The notes under the pieces were generated by a model. It ran no database searches. It saw only the letters and a program-made list of their open reading frames with translations, and was not told the DNA's origin. From Gammaproteobacteria bacterium (GTDB lineage Bacteria; Pseudomonadota; Gammaproteobacteria; Steroidobacterales; Woeseiaceae), in NCBI GenBank assembly GCA_029884455.1, contig JAOUHU010000009.1:1-64000 (forward strand): a DNA stretch of 64,000 bases, given 5' to 3'. The position numbers and the translations under genes were made by a program. Position 1 is the first letter of the stretch; the number at the start of each line of letters is the position of its first letter. Below are positions 22,397 through 30,043 of the stretch, piece by piece.

Positions 22397-23362
22397 ATGG
22401 ACAACAGGATATTGGTTGCCCCGATGATGGATTGGACCGACCGGCATTGCCGTTATTTCATGCGGCTGCTGTCGCCGAGCGCACGTCTATACACAGAGAT
22501 GGTAACGGCTGCGGCGATCGTGCACGGCGACCACGAGCATTTGTTGCGTTACAACGCGGCCGAGCACCCCATCGCGCTGCAGCTCGGTGGCAGCGACGCC
22601 GGCTGGATGGCGACGGCGGCGCTCGCTGCGGCCAACTATGGTTACGACGAGATTAATGTCAATGTGGGTTGCCCGAGCGACCGCGTGCAGAGCGGGCAAT
22701 TTGGTGCCTGTCTGATGGCGAGCCCGGATATTGTTGTGCGCTGCTACAAGGCGATGCGCGCAGTCGTCGCTATACCGGTCACGATCAAGACGCGCATCGG
22801 TATCGACGCGCACGACAGCTACGACTTTCTGCGGCGATTCGTTGATCCGCTGATTGATGCAGGCTGCCGAACTTTTATCGTGCACGCGCGCATTGCACTG
22901 CTTGATGGCTTGAGCCCCAAGCAGAATCGTAGCGTGCCGCCGCTTGACTACGAACGCGTCTATCGCCTGAAAAGCGACTACCCGGATTTACAGGTCGTGC
23001 TGAATGGTGGCGTGCGAACGCTGGCACAGGTCGATGAGGTGCTGCCTCATGTCGACGGCGTGATGATCGGTAGACAGGCCTACCAGCAGCCATACTTTCT
23101 TGCCGAGTTAGAGCAGCATCTGCATCCGGAGTGGCCGATGCCGGGGCGTCGCGCCGTGGTGGAGCAGATGCTCCCGTATATAAAGAGTGAACTCGCCGCG
23201 GGCGAGCGCCTGTCGCGCATTACGCGCCACATGTCGGGATTGTTTGCCGAACAGCCGGGTGCGCGAGCTTGGCGCCGCACGCTTGCAGAAAATGCGTATC
23301 GAGAAGGCGCGGGCATTGAAGTTGTTATCGCCGCCCTCGACACAATGTCGATGGCGGCCTAA
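22397..23362 (+). CDS. dusA: tRNA-dihydrouridine(20/20a) synthase DusA
   Basis: FMN-dependent enzyme that reduces U20/U20a of tRNA. The ATG at 22397 gives MDNRILVAPMMDWTDRHCRYFMRLLS; an in-frame ATG at 22367, overlapping the previous gene, would add ten residues and cannot be excluded. Hallmarks are YTEMVTAAAIVHGDHEHLLRYN, HPIALQLGG, NVNVGCPSDRVQSGQFGACLM with the catalytic Cys, TIKTRIGID, LNGGVRTLAQV and HMSGLFAEQPGARAWRRTLAENA. The product is 321 residues, normal for DusA. Its function is unrelated to the lig genes; the overlap is probably incidental. Confidence 0.95.
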   Translation: MDNRILVAPMMDWTDRHCRYFMRLLSPSARLYTEMVTAAAIVHGDHEHLLRYNAAEHPIALQLGGSDAGWMATAALAAANYGYDEINVNVGCPSDRVQSGQFGACLMASPDIVVRCYKAMRAVVAIPVTIKTRIGIDAHDSYDFLRRFVDPLIDAGCRTFIVHARIALLDGLSPKQNRSVPPLDYERVYRLKSDYPDLQVVLNGGVRTLAQVDEVLPHVDGVMIGRQAYQQPYFLAELEQHLHPEWPMPGRRAVVEQMLPYIKSELAAGERLSRITRHMSGLFAEQPGARAWRRTLAENAYREGAGIEVVIAALDTMSMAA

Positions 23363-23419
23363 GGATTCCGCCGTTACAATATCGGGTCCTGCAACAGCAA
23401 CCGAGCGATAAATCCCCAG

Positions 23420-24244
23420 ATGAGCGCGAAAACAGCGAACCAAGGAAAGCAGCCATCAATGGCTGACCTGGCCGACATACATGAACTTTATGAGGAGTCG
23501 GTACAGAACGTCGAGCACGAAGTTGCCTTCCTGAAGGCTACGTTTGCCGAACGGACGGGCCGCGTTGCGCATACTCTGCGCGAAGATTTTTGCGGCACGG
23601 CCAGCCTCGCCTGCGAATGGGTCAAACAGGGGGGCGATTATTCCGCCATCGGGGTCGATATCGACGCGGCCGTGCTGGACTGGGGCAGGCAGCATCGCGT
23701 CAGCCGCCTGGCCCCGGCGGACCAGGCCCGCGTCAGGCTGATTGAATCGGATGTGCAGACCGTCGAAACGCCGCCGGTGGACCTGCTCGTGGCGTTCAAT
23801 TTCAGTTACTGGATATTCGATGAGCGGGCGCAAATGCTGAATTACCTGCGCCGTTGCTACCAGGCAATCAAGAGCGATGGCCTGTTGTTCCTGGACCTGT
23901 TTGGTGGTCCCGAATCCATGGAAGAAACCAAGGAAAAGACCAAGCACGACGGTTTCACCTATATCTGGCACCAGGCAAAATTTCACCCGGTAACCAATCA
24001 CCTGCAGTGCTACATACATTTCAAGTTCAAGGACGGTTCCAGGATCAAGCGGGCATTCAGCTATTCCTGGCGGCTTTGGACGGCGCCTGAGATTCGTGAC
24101 CTGCTGCTCGATGCCGGCTTCAGCAATGTGACAGTCTACTGGGAGGGCGAGGACGAACACGGCGACGGCAATGGCGAATTCACGCCAAATGCCAAAGGCG
24201 AGGCCGACTTGGCCTGGGTTGCCTATGTGGTCGCTGAAAAATAA
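23420..24244 (+). CDS. Class I SAM-dependent methyltransferase, unknown substrate
   Basis: 274 residues. A Rossmann-type SAM site is visible: DFCGTASLACEWVKQGG (motif I), AIGVDIDAAVLDWGRQH (acidic loop after beta 2), LIESDVQTV and LLVAFNFSYWIFDE (motif IV). It then has LLFLDLFGGPESMEETKEKTKHDGFTYIWHQAKFHPVTNHLQCYIHFKFKDGSRIKRAFSYSWRLWTAPEIRDLL. The C-terminal half resembles a conserved proteobacterial methyltransferase group of unknown target. It follows dusA by 57 nt and precedes the cyclase by 30 nt; both may share a transcript. Confidence 0.75.
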   Translation: MSAKTANQGKQPSMADLADIHELYEESVQNVEHEVAFLKATFAERTGRVAHTLREDFCGTASLACEWVKQGGDYSAIGVDIDAAVLDWGRQHRVSRLAPADQARVRLIESDVQTVETPPVDLLVAFNFSYWIFDERAQMLNYLRRCYQAIKSDGLLFLDLFGGPESMEETKEKTKHDGFTYIWHQAKFHPVTNHLQCYIHFKFKDGSRIKRAFSYSWRLWTAPEIRDLLLDAGFSNVTVYWEGEDEHGDGNGEFTPNAKGEADLAWVAYVVAEK

Positions 24245-24274
24245 CCTTGTATTTTAAACAGTTACATACGCGGA

Positions 24275-25171
24275 ATGGCTAAGGACCTGGAAGTTGCGAT
24301 CTTGTTTGCTGACGTCGTTGGCAGTACCCAGCTATATGACAAGTTCGGTGACACCAAGGCCAGCGAAACCGTTGCCAAGTGCGTCGAAGTAATGAAGGAC
24401 GCGACCCACCAGTTTAACGGCACGGTGATCAAGACCATTGGCGACGAGATCATGGCGACGTTTCCATCCGTGGACGAGGCCATGGCTGCTGCAATCCTGA
24501 TGCAGGCGCGCATATCAGCTGAAAACAAGCAGGAAGGTCGAATCCCGGTATCCATTCGCATTGGTTGTCACTTCGGACCGGTCGTGCAGGAACAGAACGA
24601 TATCTTCGGCGCGGCGGTGCACACCGCCAATCGCATGACTTCGCAAGCCAAGGCCAGGCAGATCGTCATCTCCGGCGATACGGTCAAGAAAATGACGGAC
24701 AAGTACCGTGAGCAGACGCGACAGATTGATGTGGCGACGGTGCGCGGCAAACTTGATGAGGTAGCGCTGTACGAGTTGTTGTGGAATCCCGATGAGGCAA
24801 CCAGCATGCTGCCGACCATCGAATGGGAGGGGCAGGAGCGTAAGGACGCCAAGGTTGAGCTCTCGTTTCGAGAGCAGAAAGTCGTGGTCAGCGACAAGTG
24901 CAAAAGTGTCACCCTCGGTCGTGCCGATGACAATGATCTCGTGATCAAAGGTAACCTGATTTCGCGAATCCACGCGAAGGTCGAGATGCGGCGCGGCAAG
25001 ATCATGATCATTGATCAAAGTACCAATGGCACGTTTCTGCAGAACGTGCAGGGCGTCGAGAGCTTCGTGCGCCGCGACAGCATTGAATTGCAGGGGGAAG
25101 GTACCATCGGTCTTGGCAAGGCCGAAGAGCCTGGCGCATCGCTCGCTATCCACTACCGGACGCTGGCCTAG
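24275..25171 (+). CDS. Class III adenylate/guanylate cyclase with C-terminal FHA domain
   Basis: 298 residues. Residues 1-~170 form a class III cyclase homology domain: the first metal Asp in ILFADVVGSTQLYDKFGD, the second in TIGDEIMATFPS, then HFGPVV and the transition-state region AAVHTANRMTSQAKARQIVIS. Residues ~195-298 form an FHA domain with the phosphothreonine-binding signature TLGRADDNDLVI, ISRIHAKVEMRRGKIMIIDQSTNGTFL. No signal peptide or transmembrane segment is seen, so it should be cytosolic. The FHA domain suggests control by, or docking to, a Ser/Thr-phosphorylated partner; no such kinase gene is nearby. The nucleotide product is inferred, not proved. Confidence 0.88.
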   Translation: MAKDLEVAILFADVVGSTQLYDKFGDTKASETVAKCVEVMKDATHQFNGTVIKTIGDEIMATFPSVDEAMAAAILMQARISAENKQEGRIPVSIRIGCHFGPVVQEQNDIFGAAVHTANRMTSQAKARQIVISGDTVKKMTDKYREQTRQIDVATVRGKLDEVALYELLWNPDEATSMLPTIEWEGQERKDAKVELSFREQKVVVSDKCKSVTLGRADDNDLVIKGNLISRIHAKVEMRRGKIMIIDQSTNGTFLQNVQGVESFVRRDSIELQGEGTIGLGKAEEPGASLAIHYRTLA

Positions 25172-25182
25172 GAAAAGAAAAA

Positions 25183-25220
25183 GGGGTCAGAGCCCTTTCT
25201 TGAGAAAGGGCTCTGACCCC
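25183..25220. repeat. REP-like palindrome, copy 1
   Basis: A perfect inverted repeat: 18-nt arms GGGGTCAGAGCCCTTTCT and its complement around a TG loop. It fills the 56-nt gap between the convergent cyclase and pckG stops, so it could also act as a bidirectional transcript-end hairpin. The same core, GGGGTCAGAGCCCTTT, recurs at 53653-53721. Palindromes of this kind are commonly dispersed by REP-associated tyrosine transposases (TnpA-REP/RAYT); no such gene is in the window. Confidence 0.85.
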
Positions 25221-25227
25221 GTTTGCT

Positions 25228-26970
25228 CTATCCCAATTCCTTGGCGATGCGTTTTTGCTCGGCGCGAAGCTCATCGGGCAAGCGCTCGCCGTAACTCTCG
25301 AGGTACACGCCGATAGCGTCGATTTCAGCGCGCCACTCATCCTCGTCAATCGAAGTCAACGCCGACATGTCATCGTCGCTGACCGCCAGCCCGGTCATGT
25401 CGATGTCACCGCTCGCCGGCAGGTAACCGATGGCGGTTTCGACCGCCGCGACACGCTCCTCGCAGCGCTCGATGATCCAGCGCAGCACGCGCAGGTTATC
25501 GCCGAAACCGGGCCACAGGAATTTGCCATCCTGGCCCTGACGGAACCAGTTGACATGGAATATTTTCGGCAATCGAGGGGAACGGTCGGCAAACGACAAC
25601 CAGTGTGCCCAGTAATCGGCGAAGTTATAGCCGCAGAAGGGCTTCATCGCCATCGGGTCACGACGCACCACGCCAACCTTGCCGACATTGGCTGCGGTTG
25701 TCTCTGACGCGACCCCGGCACCGACCAGCACACCGTGCCGCCAGTTCTTCGCCTGGTACACCAGCGGTGCTACGGACTTGCGGCGGCCGCCAAAAACGAT
25801 GGCGGAAATTGGCACGCCTTGCGGCGCTTCGGCGAGCCTGGAATAGGCCGGATTGTTCTGCGCGGCAACCGTGAAACGCGAATTCGCGTGCGCTGCCTTG
25901 CCGTTCGCCGGATCGTACGGCCGCCCCTGCCAGTCAATTGCCGGTGCGCCCTCGTTCTTCCCTTCCCACCACGGCTCGTTATTCGCGGTACGCGCCACGT
26001 TGGTAAAAATGGTGTCATGCCGGATCATGGCGTAGGCGTTCCTGTTGGTCTCTTCGTTGGTACCCGGTACCACGCCAAAGTAACCGGACTCCGGATTGAT
26101 GGCGCGCAAGGTGCCCCCGTCATCGAGATGTAGCCAGGCGATGTCGTCGCCAAGCGTCCAGACTTTCCAGCCGGGCTGCGACTCGGGCGGGATCAGCATG
26201 GCAAGATTGGTCTTGCCACAGGCCGACGGGAAAGCACACGCAATGTAGTGTGTTTCCCCATGCGGATTTTCAATGCCAACGATCAGCATGTGCTCGGCGA
26301 GCCAGCCTTCCTTCCTGGCCTGGTAGCTGGCGATGCGCAGTGCATGGCATTTCTTGCCCAGCAGGGCATTGCCGCCGTAGCCCGAGCCGATGCTTTTGAT
26401 GGACAGCTCTTCAGGGTAGTGCATGATGAAACGCCGTTCCGGATCCAGGTCGCCGGTAGAATGCAGGCCTTTCACGAAGCTGCCGTCGCGTTCGATGCGT
26501 GCCAGCGCTGCCGAGCCCATGCGTGTCATGAGCTTCATATTCACTGCTACATACGCGCTGTCGGTGATTTCCACGCCGCAGCGGGAATACGGCGAGTCGA
26601 TCGGCCCCATGCAATACGGGATAACATACAGGGTGCGCCCGCGCATCGCGCCCGCAAACAGCGCATCCATTTTCGCGTGGCCATCGGCCGGGCTCATCCA
26701 GTGATTGTTGGGTCCGGCATCGATCTGCCGCTCGGTACAGACGTAGGTCAGGTGCTCGACGCGCGCAACGTCACTCGGATCGGACAGATGCAGGTAGCAA
26801 TTTGGATAGCTGTCCTGGTTCAGCGCCGCCAATGTGCCATCGTCCGTCATTTGACGGATCAGGTCTGCAAATTCTTCGTCGTCTCCCGTACACCAGTGTA
26901 TGGCTTCAGGCTGAGTAAGCCGTGCGACCTCATCAACCCACTTTCGCAGGGGTGAGTGGTTAGCTGTCAT
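25228..26970 (-). CDS. pckG: Phosphoenolpyruvate carboxykinase (GTP)
   Basis: 580-residue gluconeogenic enzyme converting oxaloacetate and GTP to PEP, GDP and CO2. Family motifs are DPERRFIMHYPEELSIKSIGSGYGGNALLGKKCHALRIAS, the P-loop with reactive cysteine FPSACGKTNLAMLIPP, GDDIAWLHLDDGGTLRAINPESGYFGVVPGTN, IVFGGRRKSVAPLVYQAKNWRHGV and the nucleotide-binding MKPFCGYNFADYWAHWL. Length is close to other GTP-type enzymes. It is monocistronic on the minus strand with a recognisable -10 upstream. It would be needed for growth on aromatics feeding pyruvate/oxaloacetate, such as through the lig route. Confidence 0.97.
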   Translation of the reverse strand: MTANHSPLRKWVDEVARLTQPEAIHWCTGDDEEFADLIRQMTDDGTLAALNQDSYPNCYLHLSDPSDVARVEHLTYVCTERQIDAGPNNHWMSPADGHAKMDALFAGAMRGRTLYVIPYCMGPIDSPYSRCGVEITDSAYVAVNMKLMTRMGSAALARIERDGSFVKGLHSTGDLDPERRFIMHYPEELSIKSIGSGYGGNALLGKKCHALRIASYQARKEGWLAEHMLIVGIENPHGETHYIACAFPSACGKTNLAMLIPPESQPGWKVWTLGDDIAWLHLDDGGTLRAINPESGYFGVVPGTNEETNRNAYAMIRHDTIFTNVARTANNEPWWEGKNEGAPAIDWQGRPYDPANGKAAHANSRFTVAAQNNPAYSRLAEAPQGVPISAIVFGGRRKSVAPLVYQAKNWRHGVLVGAGVASETTAANVGKVGVVRRDPMAMKPFCGYNFADYWAHWLSFADRSPRLPKIFHVNWFRQGQDGKFLWPGFGDNLRVLRWIIERCEERVAAVETAIGYLPASGDIDMTGLAVSDDDMSALTSIDEDEWRAEIDAIGVYLESYGERLPDELRAEQKRIAKELG

Positions 26971-27028
26971 TTAACTTATGCTCGACTGGACGCAGCCTCG
27001 CGGCGGTGCCCGATTGAGAAGGTGCGTA

Positions 27029-27034
27029 ATTATA
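27029..27034 (-). promoter_or_regulatory. -10 box of the pckG promoter
   Basis: On the minus strand the sequence reads a perfect TATAAT about 60 nt upstream of the pckG ATG. A TTGCAT lies upstream at a long 19-nt spacing, so the -35 is weak and an activator may be required. Confidence 0.5.
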
Positions 27035-27183
27035 CGCGCCGTGACCTTGCTGGATGCAAGCCGCAAAATTTCGAAGCAGCACAATCGCGATATGCCGCAA
27101 ACCAGCGCTTTTGAATTGACATATTCGTGCTGCTACGACGGCAAAAAAAGTGCTGCAGGCCTCGCCGGCAAAGGCCTGGCAAC

Positions 27184-27222
27184 TGTGAGCGACTTCACGA
27201 GCAATCTGTGAGGCCGTTCACA
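27184..27222. promoter_or_regulatory. Two tandem CRP/Vfr/Clp-type operators upstream of the DUF11 cluster
   Basis: TGTGA-N6-TCACA occurs exactly at 27207-27222 (TGTGAGGCCGTTCACA), and TGTGA-N6-TCACG with one mismatch at 27184-27199. Their centres are 23 bp apart, about two helical turns, so two dimers could sit on the same DNA face. This is the half-site and spacer geometry of the cAMP receptor protein family. They lie about 105-145 nt before the first DUF11 gene and over 200 nt from pckG. Binding and the regulated direction are inferred. Confidence 0.55.
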
Positions 27223-27327
27223 AACCGGCGACAAATAGGGGTTTCTCCGTGCGTTGCTTCATCAATTCGCCGACAGTTCCAAGGGCCGCGCATTGAAGCG
27301 TCGGCGCTCCTGCGAGAGGAACAAATC

Positions 27328-28341
27328 TTGAAGACAGTAAACCAGCGACTCGCTGCAATGTCCGCACAGCTGCAAGCAACATTATGCGCTTGCGTGTTTA
27401 TCATCTTGTGCACGACAGCCGGCGCCGTAGGTACACCGGTTGGCACGGTGATTCAGAACACAGCGACTGTTACATTTGATCTTGCCGGCACTCCGGTCAC
27501 GCTGCAGTCGAACGTCGCCACGATTACCGTGGTCGAGCGCATCGACGTCATCGTGACGCGGCAAAGTCCGCAAATCCTGGTCGCGCCGGGTGATACCGGT
27601 CGCGCGATCCTGTTTACCGTGAGCAATACGGGCAATGGCAGTGAGGCTTTTGCACTGGCAATTGACAGCCTGATTGGCGGCGACGATTTCGATCCGGTCC
27701 CGGCTGTGCCGGCAATCTATTTCGACACCGACGCTAGCGGCGATTTCAATATTGGCGACGTGGCCTACAACCCGGGCGTAAATGATCCGGTGCTGGCGGC
27801 CGATGCATCCCAGAATTTCTTCATCGTCAATGACATTCCGGCGCTGGTCGTGAATAGCCAGATTGGCTTCAGCCAACTTACGGCGACTGCGCTGACCGGT
27901 TCGGGTGCACCCGGCACCGAATATCCTGGCCAGGGTGACGGCGGCGTTGATGCCGTCATAGGTACGACCGGCGGCGAGGACGCTGATATCGGAGAGTACC
28001 TGGTCTCGGATGTGGTCCTGAACGTCGTGAAATCGCAGCTCGTCAGTGACCCGTTTGGCGGTACACAGCCGGTTCCCGGCGCAACGATTACCTACACGGT
28101 TACGGTCGAGGTCACGTCGAGCGGCACAGCTACCGCGAGTGTCTTCAGTGACCTGATCCCGACCTACACAAGCTTCGTGCCGGCCAGCATCGCGCTGAAC
28201 GCGTTGGCGCTGACAGATGCCATCGACGCTGATGCAGGTGAGTACGACACGGCAGGTGCGCCACGCGTGGTGGTGCGCCTGGGCGACCTGACACAGGCGG
28301 ACGGCGTCCAGACCGTCGTCTTCCAGGTGACCATTGATTAG
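27328..28341 (+). CDS. Exported DUF11-like repeat protein A
   Basis: I place the start at the TTG at 27328 because GAGAGGA precedes it by 7 nt and it yields a proper signal peptide, LKTVNQRLAAMSAQLQATLCACVFIILCTTAGA; the ATG at 27358 is the alternative. The 337-residue protein is acidic, rich in Thr, Val, Gly and Asp. After the signal it has the motif GTVIQNTATVTFDLAGTPVTLQSN, shared with the later cluster genes. A C-terminal DUF11-like (conserved repeat) module reads SDPFGGTQPVPGATITYTVTVEV then SVFSDLIPTYTSFVPASI and the closing VVFQVTID. The central DTDASGDFNIGDVAY stretch may bind calcium. Function unknown, probably periplasmic or surface. Confidence 0.75.
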   Translation: MKTVNQRLAAMSAQLQATLCACVFIILCTTAGAVGTPVGTVIQNTATVTFDLAGTPVTLQSNVATITVVERIDVIVTRQSPQILVAPGDTGRAILFTVSNTGNGSEAFALAIDSLIGGDDFDPVPAVPAIYFDTDASGDFNIGDVAYNPGVNDPVLAADASQNFFIVNDIPALVVNSQIGFSQLTATALTGSGAPGTEYPGQGDGGVDAVIGTTGGEDADIGEYLVSDVVLNVVKSQLVSDPFGGTQPVPGATITYTVTVEVTSSGTATASVFSDLIPTYTSFVPASIALNALALTDAIDADAGEYDTAGAPRVVVRLGDLTQADGVQTVVFQVTID

Positions 28342-28381
28342 GGTAATTCCTGATGTAACGAGCGATGAAAAGGGGAACGCA

Positions 28382-28864
28382 ATGAAATACCTGATGAGCG
28401 CAACTTTAACCCTGCTACTGCTGAGTCTGCCTGTGGCAGCCCAGGAGCAGGGATCTTTGAACGTCATGACGACGGTGCAGAAAGAAGAAGTTTTCGTCAA
28501 TGACGCGGGCGAGAGCGAAACACGACTGGTACCGGCCAACACCGTGGTGCCGGGCGAAGCCGTTATCTACACGATCACATTTCAGAATGTGGGCGACGAA
28601 CCGGCCGGCAATGTCGTCATCACCAACCCGATTGCAGAGACACTGAGCTATGTAGACGGTTCTGCATTCGGCCCGGGCATGCAATTGCAGTTTTCGGTTG
28701 ATGGCGGGCAAAACTTTGCTGCCGCAAACGCCTTGACTGTCGAGGAAGACGGGACCGCGCGACCGGCCGGTCCTGCTGACTTCACTCACATTCGCTGGGT
28801 GATGCAAAACGAACTGGCAGTGAACGCAATGGCAACAGCGCGTTTCACCGCTGTATTGAAATAG
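28382..28864 (+). CDS. Exported single-module DUF11-like protein B
   Basis: 160 residues from the ATG at 28382, preceded by AAAAGGGG. Signal peptide MKYLMSATLTLLLLSLPVAAQEQ with a cut near VAA|Q or AQ|E. The rest is essentially one DUF11-type beta-sandwich: VPANTVVPGEAVIYTITFQNVGDEPAGNVVITNPIAETLSYVDGSAF, then FSVDGGQNF and the closing HIRWVMQNELAVNAMATARFTAVLK. The track ORF adds 16 unlikely residues. It lies 40 nt after protein A and 25 nt before protein C; all read in one direction and probably form one operon. Confidence 0.78.
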   Translation: MKYLMSATLTLLLLSLPVAAQEQGSLNVMTTVQKEEVFVNDAGESETRLVPANTVVPGEAVIYTITFQNVGDEPAGNVVITNPIAETLSYVDGSAFGPGMQLQFSVDGGQNFAAANALTVEEDGTARPAGPADFTHIRWVMQNELAVNAMATARFTAVLK

Positions 28865-28889
28865 TTTTAACCACAAAGGGAGTACCGTG

Positions 28890-30020
28890 ATGAAAGTAGC
28901 AATACACAGTCTCAGTCGGAGCTTGCGGCTGGGCATAACCGCCGGTGCCCTGTTGCTTGCGCAACAGGCGCTGGCATTGGGTACGGACGCGGGTGTGACG
29001 GTGTCGAACCAGGCAACTGTTGCCTACACCGTTGGTACCGCCGCACAGACGCCGATCGAGTCCAGCCCGACAGGCAACGCGACGCCGGGAGCAGGCGCTC
29101 CGACCACGTTCCTGGTTGACCGGCGTGTCGACTTCACGCTGGTCGAGACCAGCGGTGGTCCGACCACACCGGTCGCGCCGGGTGATGCCGATGTCATCGC
29201 CTCGTTCACGCTGACCAATAACGGCAATGCGATCATGGACTTTGATCTTGCGGTAGCCGACTTCGCAGGCGCTGTCTTTGGCAATGCAGACACGACCGAT
29301 CTCGGCAACTACCGGATTCGTGTCGCTAACGGCGATGGCGCTGGTGGCGTACCCGACCTGGGAACCGACCTGGATTTCGTCGACGAGCTGGCGGAGGACG
29401 CGGTGGTTGAGATTTACGTGTTCGCCGACGCGCCACTGACAGTAAGTAACGGTGACTACGCTAACATCCAGCTCACCGCAACGGCAGCCGACGATGCCGA
29501 CGCAGTCGCGACGCCCGGTACACTCGACGCCGTGCTGGCAGAAAGCCCCGGAGTCGACGATCCGGCAGTTATCGAAAGCGTGTTTGCCGATACTGACAAC
29601 AACGGATTCGAGCAGGCAGAAGACAGCTACGAAATTATTTCTGCCGCCCTCGAAATCACCAAAGTTGCAACCGTGTTTTCCGATCCATTCGGCTCCGGCA
29701 AAGCGCTGCCCGGTGCTGTTGTCGAATACATTGTTACCATCGACAACACCACCGGCGCGGCTGATGCAACCGGCATAACGCTGACCGATCTCATCCAGAT
29801 CGCGGACGTTGTGCTGCAAAACGGTGTGTATAACGCCGGCGCATCGAACATCTCGTTTAACGCTGGCGCTTCGTTCTGCAATGCCGACGATGCGGTCGAT
29901 ACGGACGCTGACGGTTGTTCCTATGACATCGGCACTGGCGCGCTAAGCATTACGGTTCCCGATGTCACAGCAGGGACGTCAACTACTGTCCGATTCCAGG
30001 TATTGATCCCGAATACCTAA
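28890..30020 (+). CDS. Exported DUF11-like repeat protein C
   Basis: 376 residues from the ATG at 28890 (AAAGGGAG seven nt upstream; the preceding GTG is the track start). Signal peptide MKVAIHSLSRSLRLGITAGALLLAQQALA. The mature start, GTDAGVTVSNQATVAYTVGTAAQTP, repeats the motif seen in protein A and in the giant downstream protein. The C-terminal module, SDPFGSGKALPGAVVEYIVTIDNTTGAADATGITLTDLI ending TVRFQVLIPNT, closely parallels that of protein A, so A and C look like duplicated genes. The acidic stretches DTDNNGFEQAEDSYEI and DDAVDTDADGCSYDI resemble calcium-binding loops. Function unknown. Confidence 0.78.
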   Translation: MKVAIHSLSRSLRLGITAGALLLAQQALALGTDAGVTVSNQATVAYTVGTAAQTPIESSPTGNATPGAGAPTTFLVDRRVDFTLVETSGGPTTPVAPGDADVIASFTLTNNGNAIMDFDLAVADFAGAVFGNADTTDLGNYRIRVANGDGAGGVPDLGTDLDFVDELAEDAVVEIYVFADAPLTVSNGDYANIQLTATAADDADAVATPGTLDAVLAESPGVDDPAVIESVFADTDNNGFEQAEDSYEIISAALEITKVATVFSDPFGSGKALPGAVVEYIVTIDNTTGAADATGITLTDLIQIADVVLQNGVYNAGASNISFNAGASFCNADDAVDTDADGCSYDIGTGALSITVPDVTAGTSTTVRFQVLIPNT

Positions 30021-30043
30021 GTCGACAGCGATGACTGATCACG

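Larger units (their letters stand above)
26971..27327. other. Divergent intergenic region between pckG and the DUF11 cluster
   Basis: 357 nt with no convincing gene; the 77-codon track ORF at 26978-27211 has no recognisable features. The left part carries the pckG promoter on the minus strand. The right part carries two CRP-type operators (27184-27222) and a CAGGCCT/AGGCCTG hairpin just before them. A TTGACA at 27116 has no suitable -10 at normal spacing. GAGAGGA at 27314-27320 is the ribosome binding site for the TTG start at 27328. Confidence 0.6.

Noticed and set aside
26978-27211. 77-codon plus-strand ORF in the pckG/DUF11 gap
   Set aside because: No ribosome binding site, signal or family resemblance, and it overlaps the pckG promoter and a CRP-type site.
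27130-27240. Possible cyclic-di-GMP (GEMM) riboswitch before the DUF11 cluster
   Set aside because: GC-rich short hairpins and GGCAAA-like strings are present, but the conserved core and tetraloop-receptor elements are not in the right order.
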